From the NCBI GenBank assembly GCA_964388665.1, contig CAYMBJ010000099.1:1-12038 (forward strand): a stretch of 12,038 bases of DNA, read 5' to 3'. Source of the DNA: CALCCV01 sp964388665. Lineage in GTDB: Bacteria > Bdellovibrionota > Bdellovibrionia > Bdellovibrionales > Bdellovibrionaceae. Positions 6,744 to 12,038 of the stretch are shown here, piece by piece. The notes under the pieces are model-generated. The model had not been told where the DNA came from and did no database searches. It worked only from the letters and a program-made list of their open reading frames with translations. Each line of letters starts with the position of its first letter. Within the stretch, counting starts at the first letter, position 1. The position numbers were made by a program, and so were the translations under genes.

Positions 6744-8708
6744 ATGTCAAAGCCACTTAGCAAATCTCGTTTCAAAATTGGCGCTCAATGTCCAACGAAA
6801 CTCTTCTATAGCATCAACCCAGAATACGCCAATGCAAACAACCAAAATGAATTTCTGAAAGCGCTTGCTGAAGGCGGCAACCAGGTCGGAGAACTTGCCC
6901 AGCTTTACTACCCAGGTGGAGTTAAGATAACGACACTTGATTATGAAGAATCCATTCGGCTCACCGACGAACTTTTACAGAAGGACCGAGTCATCATTTA
7001 CGAAGCAGCACTCAGATTCGAAAATCTGTTTGTTCGAGTGGATGTCCTTGAGAAAGATGGAAATCAAATTCGCCTGACCGAAGTAAAAGCCAAAAGCTTC
7101 AACTTCTCAGAAGAATTTGCACCCTTTGACAAGCGAAGCTTGGGTAAGGGCAACTATGTATTAAAGGCCGAATACGGCGACTACCTTTTGGACTTAGCGT
7201 TTCAAACCTACGTTGCCAAAAAGGCCAAACCACAATTTAAAATCAACCCAGGGCTCATGATGGTCGACAAGTCGAAGGTGGCCACGGTCGATGGCTTGAA
7301 CCAGCTATTTATGATTGAAAGGGATGAGAGCGGCCGAGTTCAGGTTCGCCTCACAAAAGAGGTTTCGCCTAAGGATTTAGGAGCGCCAATCTTAACTCGG
7401 CTCGATGTAGAAAATGAGATTGAACTTATTATTTCTAAAGCAAAGGTCGATTGGGCAGACAATTTTGAAGCTTTGGTGAAAAACCTATCCAATCTAATGG
7501 CCTCCGGAAAACGACATGATCCCACTGTAGGGAGTCACTGCAAGACCTGTGAATTTCGAATCGATAAGAAACACTTGAACGGAGCCAAGGCTGGTTTCAA
7601 TGAGTGTTGGGCTTCGGCCAAAAAGCTGACCGAGACCGAATTGGAAAAGGAATTTGTGTTTGATGTGTGGGACTTTCGAAGCACTGACAATGCTATCAGC
7701 TGCAACAAAGTCTTTGCTTCAGATCTCGACGCTTCCGATCTGAAAATAAAAGAGCGAGAAGATTCAAAGATCGGACTTTCAAGAACTCAACGTCAGTTGA
7801 CCCAAATTGAATTCGCCAAAGGTGAACGCAAGGGCATTTACCTACACACAAATGATCTGGCCGCTGAGATTGCCACCTTTAAGGCTCCCTATCATTTTAT
7901 CGATTTTGAAACGGCCATGGTCGCCATTCCTTTCCATGCTGGTAGAAAACCATACGAACAAATGACCTATCAGTTTTCTCATCATGTTGTCGATGGCAAT
8001 GGAAATATATCTCACAAGACAGAGTATCTCGACGACCGTGTCGGCGTCTTTCCAAACTTTGACTTTGTGCGGGCACTGAAAAAAGCATTGGAGTCTGACA
8101 ACGGTACTATCTTTCGCTTTGCTGCACACGAGAATACTGTCCTCAATCAAATTCGCACACAACTGGAAGACAGTCACGAAAAAGACAGATCTGAATTACT
8201 TCAATGGATCGAGTCCATCACAAGTCCTTCCAGCAGCAGCGACATTAAGTGGACGCCAACTCGGCAATTCATCGACATGCGAGATCTGACATTACGACAC
8301 TATTACTTGCCTGAAACCAGAGGCTCAAACTCTATTAAGAAGATCTTACCAGCAGTCCTCAATCTTGCCGGCAGAGACTTAGAATCTCGATTTCCAGGAT
8401 ATATTGCCTTAGATCAAAACGGCAAAGTTGAGGACCCTTACAAAAAACTTCCCTCCATTTTTGCCGACATTTCCAAGTCGGAAATCGACGAAGTCGAGAG
8501 ATGGCTCATTGAACGCGATGATCTTAATGATGGCGGCGCCGCCATGATGGCCTGGTCCCGAATGCAATTTACAGAAATGTCTACGACGGAGAGAAAAGCT
8601 CTAAGGGAAGCTCTTCTCAGGTACTGTAAGCTCGACACCTTGGCCATGGTGATGATTTGGGAGTGGTGGCAACTTGAAATTAACAAGACAAAATCGAGAG
8701 TTGCGTGA
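6744..8708 (+). CDS. DUF2779 protein: Cas4-like PD-(D/E)XK plus DEDDy exonuclease
   Basis: This is a 654-residue protein. The ATG follows GGGGAG (6732-6737) at 6 nt. The N-terminal half is a Cas4/RecB-type nuclease: SKSRFKIGAQC16P, E87 in YEAAL, VRVD100VLE and T-E113-V-K115. Together these give the D...ExK site. Cys16, Cys266, Cys269 and Cys288 have the one-plus-three spacing of Cas4/AddB iron-sulphur clusters. The C-terminal half matches DUF2779, an RNase H-like exonuclease group. It has FID387FE389T with the downstream PYEQMTYQFSHH, a middle motif at AHE463NTVL (Glu where Asp is usual), FIDMRDL with a following SIKKILP, and RY627CKLD631T. Y-x3-D indicates the DEDDy type. The family's function is not established. 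Two nuclease sites in one chain suggest DNA-end processing. The PD-(D/E)XK gene begins about 13 nt after the stop, so the two are probably coupled. Confidence 0.85.
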   Translation: MSKPLSKSRFKIGAQCPTKLFYSINPEYANANNQNEFLKALAEGGNQVGELAQLYYPGGVKITTLDYEESIRLTDELLQKDRVIIYEAALRFENLFVRVDVLEKDGNQIRLTEVKAKSFNFSEEFAPFDKRSLGKGNYVLKAEYGDYLLDLAFQTYVAKKAKPQFKINPGLMMVDKSKVATVDGLNQLFMIERDESGRVQVRLTKEVSPKDLGAPILTRLDVENEIELIISKAKVDWADNFEALVKNLSNLMASGKRHDPTVGSHCKTCEFRIDKKHLNGAKAGFNECWASAKKLTETELEKEFVFDVWDFRSTDNAISCNKVFASDLDASDLKIKEREDSKIGLSRTQRQLTQIEFAKGERKGIYLHTNDLAAEIATFKAPYHFIDFETAMVAIPFHAGRKPYEQMTYQFSHHVVDGNGNISHKTEYLDDRVGVFPNFDFVRALKKALESDNGTIFRFAAHENTVLNQIRTQLEDSHEKDRSELLQWIESITSPSSSSDIKWTPTRQFIDMRDLTLRHYYLPETRGSNSIKKILPAVLNLAGRDLESRFPGYIALDQNGKVEDPYKKLPSIFADISKSEIDEVERWLIERDDLNDGGAAMMAWSRMQFTEMSTTERKALREALLRYCKLDTLAMVMIWEWWQLEINKTKSRVA

Positions 8709-8721
8709 ATCTTCTTCTCCG

Positions 8722-9306
8722 ATGGAGGTCAAATTGAGCGAAATTAAAAGATTCTATGAGTCTTATTGGGATTTACAAATTAAGTATGGAAACGACTCTG
8801 AGCTCGATTGCTTGTCGTGGGTCGACTTTGTTCGAATCACAAGCACTATGAATATCAAAACTCGAGGAACCAAAATTGAGAAAAGAATCCTGAGATTGAA
8901 TGGCTGGCAAAAGGCACGAGGCAGAGCTGCGCCTGCCGACGGTTTAGATCGAAATGGCAAAAGCATTGAAATTAAATCCTCAGTGCTTTCTCCCCTTGAA
9001 GGCTCTGATGTAACTTTTAGGGGAATTCGACCTTGGGCTAAGATCGACGAACACCTTTTCATTCTAATCAATCTCCAGAATCACAGAACTGAAGCCGAGA
9101 CATCGCTTTTCAGACTCAATCAGCATCAAATTTTGCGGGAAGTAGATCTTGGTGCTTTGAAGCCCTACAATATGAAGCGTGAAGACCGCCTCCAAAACGA
9201 GAAGACCGAGCTCGGAAGTAGTTTCAGAAACGGAGACTTAAAACGCTGGAAGCAGCTCTATCCAGTAGAAGACATCCTTCTAGAATCCCATGCAAAGGCT
9301 GCTTGA
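8722..9306 (+). CDS. Small PD-(D/E)XK restriction-like nuclease
   Basis: From ATG 8722 this is a 194-residue protein with no signal or membrane segment. The nuclease core runs G49-T-K-I-E53-K-R-I, then NGW, A72-D73-G-L-D-R-N-G-K and I-E83-I-K85-S-S. This is the E...D...ExK order of restriction-endonuclease-like folds. The region after it (WAKIDEHLFILINL) would supply the next strand. The size and the GxDG/ExKSS pattern resemble type II restriction enzymes, but no methyltransferase is nearby. The start is uncertain. ATG 8722 lacks a clear Shine-Dalgarno site. TTG 8734 (Leu5 here) follows GGAGGT (8724-8729) at 4 nt. An in-frame TTG at 8674 would overlap the DUF2779 gene by 35 nt. All three imply translation closely coupled to that gene, so the two nucleases probably work together or on the same DNA ends. 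Confidence 0.75.
   Translation: MEVKLSEIKRFYESYWDLQIKYGNDSELDCLSWVDFVRITSTMNIKTRGTKIEKRILRLNGWQKARGRAAPADGLDRNGKSIEIKSSVLSPLEGSDVTFRGIRPWAKIDEHLFILINLQNHRTEAETSLFRLNQHQILREVDLGALKPYNMKREDRLQNEKTELGSSFRNGDLKRWKQLYPVEDILLESHAKAA
8724..8729 (+). promoter_or_regulatory. GGAGGT Shine-Dalgarno inside the start region of the PD-(D/E)XK gene
   Basis: GGAGGT overlaps the ATG at 8722 and stands 4 nt before an in-frame TTG at 8734. It may make TTG 8734 the true start, which would remove four residues. Confidence 0.35.
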
Positions 9307-9386
9307 GATTTAGTTCCTTAAGAAGTCGACGGACTGACTGGAGGAATGCCGAAGGAATCCCTCTCAAACAAACTCAAGAAGAGAGT

Positions 9387-9400
9387 TAAATGTGAGTCTT
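9387..9400 (+). repeat. Left copy of 14-bp inverted repeat flanking the OLD gene
   Basis: TAAATGTGAGTCTT is the exact reverse complement of bases 11291-11304, just past the end of the OLD gene. Allowing one mismatch, the match extends inward to 17 bp (9387-9403 against 11288-11304). It overlaps the first two bases of the candidate -35 box TTGACC. It may be an element end or an operator. Confidence 0.7.
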
Positions 9401-9426
9401 GACCTATCACTACTAAGTAATGGAAT
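9399..9426 (+). promoter_or_regulatory. Candidate promoter of the OLD gene
   Basis: TTGACC (9399-9404), a 16-nt spacer and TGGAAT (9421-9426) form a plausible sigma70 promoter. It would give a leader of about 50 nt that carries the hairpin at 9446-9466 and the AGGAG site. The 14-bp repeat abuts the -35 box. The rest of the 9307-9482 gap shows nothing else I can name. Confidence 0.35.
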
Positions 9427-9445
9427 TCATTCTGCAGAAATCAAT

Positions 9446-9466
9446 GTTAGACCTAACGGGTCTGAC
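9446..9466 (+). promoter_or_regulatory. Leader hairpin just upstream of the OLD ribosome-binding site
   Basis: GTTAGACC (9446-9453) can pair with GGTCTGAC (9459-9466) around the loop TAACG. This gives an 8-bp stem with one G-U pair. It ends 6 nt before AGGAG (9473-9477), so it could modulate translation or, as DNA, act as an operator. No U-run follows, so it is not a terminator. Confidence 0.4.
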
Positions 9467-9472
9467 CGCATT

Positions 9473-9477
9473 AGGAG
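9473..9477 (+). promoter_or_regulatory. Shine-Dalgarno AGGAG fixing the OLD start at 9483
   Basis: AGGAG lies 5 nt before ATG 9483. The earlier in-frame ATG at 9420 has no such site, lies within the candidate promoter and would add 21 residues not typical of OLD proteins, which normally begin right before the first ATPase strand. Confidence 0.7.
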
Positions 9478-9482
9478 TTAAT

Positions 9483-11291
9483 ATGTGGAGAATATCTAGA
9501 GTTAAAATTAAACGGTTTCGATCAATAATGAATTTGGATCTTAGTTTACAGGACCACAGTCATATTGTAACCTTCTGCGGAGCGAATAATGTCGGAAAGA
9601 CAAACATCTTGAGAGCAATCAATCTTTTTTTTCATCCGGACGCTTTGAATTCTGAGACTGATATCCCTTTTCAGAAGTCGGAAAGCGGATCAGGAGGCGC
9701 CAGATTGCCTGAGATTTCCATAGAATTTAAATCCGGAGTCGATGTTATCAAAATTACCCGAAAGTTTGTTGGGCTTGATGAAGACGAGCTAGAGGGCGAA
9801 AAAACGGTACAGAACAAGTTTCAACATATCGACAAAGCGGAATCGATTAAATTTTTAGATCAATTTTTCTGTAAATTTATCGAGGTCATTAATCTATCGT
9901 TCCCAGAACTAATTCGGGAAGTCGTTAACGAAGTCTATGACATCGAATATGAAAAATCCAGATTTAAGGGACTAAAAGAACAGTTGAGAAAAGCGCACGA
10001 AGAATATTCAGATGGTTTATTAAAAGTACTGAGGGGACTGGCGCACGAAATTTCGCCCTCATTTAAGGAATTCAATGAAAATTGGTCCGTTGATTTTGAT
10101 TTGAGAGATGATATTCAGAAATTTCGCGATCTAATTTCCGACAACGTAGAATTTTACATAAAGGATAACTCAAACAAAGAGATTTCTAGTAAAGGTTCGG
10201 GCTTGCAACGCCTTGCCTTCATTCTCTTACAGACTAGAATTGCTCAGAAAGCCATGAATAAGATTCCAGTTTTACTTATTGATGAACCGGATGCGTTCTT
10301 ACATCCTTTCTTGGAAAAGCAATTGAATGCATTTCTAAAGAATACATACAAAGACAAGGGGCAAATATTCGTAACCGTTCACTCTCCTACTTTTATTGAT
10401 TCATTCCATTTAAGAAATGTGTTTTTGCTCGAATTGGACGTTGGTGAACTTTTTCTTTTTAAAAAGGTTAACAAGTATATTAAAAAAATTGAAACTGTTT
10501 TAGTTGATGTAGACTCAACAGACGGCTCAAGAAAAATCAAAGAACATCTGGGAATAGATGATTGCGACCTTGATCTGCTTGACCGCTACAACATTGTCGT
10601 CGAAGGTAGTGCCGATCAAAAATACGTGAGTGAATTAGCGGATTTTTTCGAGATTAAGCTCCCGAAAATTATCCCTGCTCACGGGGTTTCAAACATTGAG
10701 AAAAATCTGTATCATTATTCAAGTCTCTATGAAAAAACTGAGAAAAGGCCCAGCGTACTGATCTTGCTAGACGATGACGATGCAGGAAGAGCAACCTATA
10801 GAAAGCTTTTCTCGGACAAGCCTAAATTTGCACCTCTAAAAATCGAGATTAGACTAGTGCCTAATCACCTCGGGGAGGTTTCATCTCATGAGGACGTGAT
10901 TAAGAATATCTCTATTAATAAAAAATCCGAAATTGAAGACTTCATCTATCCAAGTTTGGTGTGCGACCTCTCAAACGAAATTCTTGTGGCTGCGAAGTAT
11001 AATCAAATTGATACCTCCCAAGTTTGCAACAAAATCTCTAAACCTGCTTTCAAAGCGCAAGGCATACTTCAAATCATCGAAGTAGAAAAAAATAACAGCA
11101 ATCCAGATACGGGCCAAAGAATATCTTTCTCGGGCTCAGATAGGTCATCTGAAAAAATGAAAAGTAATATTGCAAACAAATTCAGAATTCGAGCTAATAA
11201 AAAATTGATTAAGGAAATCGCGAAATTGGATACAAATTTTCCGTTGGTACAGGAAACCTTAAGGGAGTGGGCAAGAATCGCCACTCAGTAA
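9483..11291 (+). CDS. OLD-family ATP-dependent nuclease (ABC ATPase + TOPRIM)
   Basis: This is a 602-residue protein from ATG 9483, which is set by AGGAG 5 nt upstream. It opens with the usual MWRISRVKIKRFRSI strand. The ABC ATPase has Walker A G33-A-N-N-V-G-K39-T, a signature-like KGSGLQR (237-243), Walker B LLID267E268P with DAFLHP after it, and the switch H300 in VTVH. The TOPRIM nuclease follows: VVE374G, then LLD430-D-D432-D-AG. Known OLD-family enzymes, such as phage P2 Old and GajA of Gabija, cut or nick DNA and act in phage exclusion or defence. No GajB-type helicase, retron reverse transcriptase or second PARIS gene lies nearby, so this looks like a stand-alone OLD. Its DNA is visibly AT-richer than its neighbours (10441-10500 has only 12 G/C). 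A 14-bp inverted repeat flanks the gene. Both points suggest separate acquisition. Confidence 0.9.
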   Translation: MWRISRVKIKRFRSIMNLDLSLQDHSHIVTFCGANNVGKTNILRAINLFFHPDALNSETDIPFQKSESGSGGARLPEISIEFKSGVDVIKITRKFVGLDEDELEGEKTVQNKFQHIDKAESIKFLDQFFCKFIEVINLSFPELIREVVNEVYDIEYEKSRFKGLKEQLRKAHEEYSDGLLKVLRGLAHEISPSFKEFNENWSVDFDLRDDIQKFRDLISDNVEFYIKDNSNKEISSKGSGLQRLAFILLQTRIAQKAMNKIPVLLIDEPDAFLHPFLEKQLNAFLKNTYKDKGQIFVTVHSPTFIDSFHLRNVFLLELDVGELFLFKKVNKYIKKIETVLVDVDSTDGSRKIKEHLGIDDCDLDLLDRYNIVVEGSADQKYVSELADFFEIKLPKIIPAHGVSNIEKNLYHYSSLYEKTEKRPSVLILLDDDDAGRATYRKLFSDKPKFAPLKIEIRLVPNHLGEVSSHEDVIKNISINKKSEIEDFIYPSLVCDLSNEILVAAKYNQIDTSQVCNKISKPAFKAQGILQIIEVEKNNSNPDTGQRISFSGSDRSSEKMKSNIANKFRIRANKKLIKEIAKLDTNFPLVQETLREWARIATQ

Positions 11292-11304
11292 AGACTCACA
11301 TTTA
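11291..11304 (-). repeat. Right copy of 14-bp inverted repeat flanking the OLD gene
   Basis: AAGACTCACATTTA begins on the last base of the OLD stop codon and is the exact reverse complement of 9387-9400. Because it sits exactly at the gene's end, the OLD gene may have moved as a cassette. Confidence 0.7.
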
Positions 11305-11381
11305 TTTAAAATGAAATCTTATTTGGGAAGAAGCCTACGGTTCCAGCTGCTAAGACTGAACTGCAGTAGTAACAACTTGAT

Positions 11382-11410
11382 CTGACAGGACTAGACAATC
11401 GTCCAATAAA
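11382..11410 (+). promoter_or_regulatory. Candidate promoter of the truncated transposase
   Basis: CTGACA (11382-11387), a 17-nt spacer and AATAAA (11405-11410) match five and four of six bases of the sigma70 boxes. The -35 overlaps the proposed left end of the IS. The rest of the 11292-11474 gap holds only the repeat at its start and the AAAGGAG site at 11460-11466. Confidence 0.35.
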
Positions 11411-12034
11411 CAACGGGCCTCGAATTTGAGAGAATTTTTTTGCTACAAAACTTTCACTCAAAGGAGAACCCGTTATGTTAGAGACTAACGTAAATCTGAT
11501 AAAACATAAAGTCGGACTTTTAAATTTAGCTGAAGAGCTAAAGAACATATCCAAAGCCTGTCGCACGATGGGCCTGTCTAGAGACACTTTCTATCGCTAC
11601 AAGCAGGCCGTTGAAGACGGTGGAGTTGAAGCCTTGGTCGAGAAGACTCGTCGCAAGCCAAACATGCGTAACCGAGTCGATGAGACTACTGAGCAGCGAA
11701 TTGTGGAAATGGCCATCGCCCAGCCAGGATGGGGCCAAAAGACGGTCTGTAATGAACTCCGCAAGGAGGGAATTCTGATCTCGGATGGCGGAGTCAGATC
11801 CGTCTGGGTTCGTAACAATCTTGAGACAATGAAGAAACGACTCAAAGCTTTGGAAGCCAAGATGGCCAAAGAGAACGGCATTTACACCGAAGAGCAGCTT
11901 CGCCTCCTAGAAAAACAGAAGGATAAGGAGATCTTCGACGGAGAAATCGAAACGCTTTTTCCTGGTTACCTTGGTTCGCAGGACGTAAGCGATAATTTAT
12001 CCACACCGGTTTTCGAGATGACGGGGTCTTGACA
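11383..12034 (+). mobile_element. Internally deleted insertion sequence (IS481/IS3-like) remnant
   Basis: The segment carries only the 5' half of a transposase gene. Left TGACAGGAC (11383-11391) and the reverse complement of the right end, TGTCAAGAC (12034-12026), match at 7 of 9 bases. With further matches at positions 16-18 the total is 10 of 18, an imperfect terminal repeat. If right, the element is about 650 bp and has lost its catalytic half. An alternative left end is GTAAAGAC at 11288. No target duplication is evident, so the boundaries are uncertain although the IS origin is not. Confidence 0.45.
11475..12032 (+). pseudogene. Truncated IS481/IS3-family transposase (DNA-binding half only)
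   Basis: The start ATG 11475 follows AAAGGAG (11460-11466) at 8 nt. The 185 residues hold the N-terminal DNA-binding part of the transposase. It contains the helix-turn-helix around KACRTMGLSRDTFYRYKQA, the motif E-K-T-R-R-K-P-N, then a second helix-turn-helix region around QKTVCNELRKEGILISDGGV. A coiled segment KKRLKALEAK and GEIETLFPGYLGSQD follow. In full-length relatives this point leads into the DDE catalytic core (usually QDTFYVG onward), and the protein is roughly twice as long. Here, after SQD, the sequence changes to an unrelated tail (VSDNLSTPVFEMTGS) and stops. No DDE residues remain, so it cannot transpose by itself. The tail appears to be read from the right end of the IS, which points to an internal deletion. 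The fragment could still bind IS ends and act as an inhibitor; that is speculation. Confidence 0.8.
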
Positions 12035-12038
12035 CTGC

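Noticed and set aside
6744..9306. CRISPR adaptation module or Cas4
   Set aside because: The N-terminal domain is Cas4-like, but there is no repeat-spacer array, Cas1 or Cas2; the DUF2779 half explains the protein better.
8722..9306. Classical type II restriction-modification pair
   Set aside because: The small nuclease has an ExK core, but none of the neighbouring proteins shows DNA methyltransferase motifs (FxGxG, DPPY, PC).
9340..9366. Terminator hairpin after the PD-(D/E)XK gene
   Set aside because: GAGG/CCTC gives only a 4-bp stem with a long loop and no T-run; the GGAAT copies are direct, not inverted.
9420..9482. N-terminal extension of the OLD protein from ATG 9420
   Set aside because: It has no ribosome-binding site and falls in the candidate promoter and hairpin, and OLD proteins usually start at the MWRISRVKI strand.
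9483..11291. Gabija system (GajA/GajB)
   Set aside because: The OLD protein resembles GajA in domain order, but no UvrD-like GajB helicase follows; the next gene is a transposase fragment.

Overview
The window looks like a chromosome segment of a Gram-negative bacterium. It encodes a barrel-like protein and a lipoprotein with a lipobox. Base composition is moderate, and strong Shine-Dalgarno sites sit beside some GTG/TTG start candidates. The transposase fragment is of a type common in delta-proteobacterial and related lineages. Nothing seen fixes the genus.

Layout. Bases 1-2870 (+) form a tight envelope-type cluster: the 3' part of a putative outer-membrane barrel gene, a lipoprotein 7 nt downstream, and a helical TPR-like protein. 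Bases 3053-5408 (+) form a two-gene unit. Its first gene encodes an unusual fusion of a 3-methyladenine-DNA-glycosylase (MPG/AAG)-like domain with a GIY-YIG nuclease-like domain. Its second encodes a zinc-ribbon plus TPR protein. A convergent gene (5424-6590, -) encodes a possible HNH-like protein whose expected Asn is missing. From a 153-bp divergent intergenic region, 6744-9306 (+) encodes a DUF2779 protein and then a small PD-(D/E)XK nuclease. The DUF2779 protein combines a Cas4-like PD-(D/E)XK domain, four Cys and a DEDDy 3'-5' exonuclease domain. Next comes a stand-alone OLD-family ATPase/TOPRIM nuclease (9483-11291, +), flanked by a 14-bp inverted repeat. The window ends in a truncated IS481/IS3-type transposase gene (11475-12032), apparently an internally deleted IS.

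Taken together, bases 3053-11291 hold four or five different nuclease or base-excision folds in about 8.2 kb, bounded on one side by an IS remnant. No replication, integrase or methyltransferase genes are present. This is the profile of an accessory, possibly anti-phage, island. The strongest candidates for undescribed systems are (i) the MPG-like/GIY-YIG fusion with its zinc-ribbon TPR neighbour and (ii) the DUF2779 plus PD-(D/E)XK pair. A defence role is inferred from domains and neighbourhood only.

No gene-free stretch exceeds 300 bases. The gaps are 2871-3052, 6591-6743, 9307-9482 and 11292-11474. No tRNA, rRNA, CRISPR array or convincing intrinsic terminator was seen.
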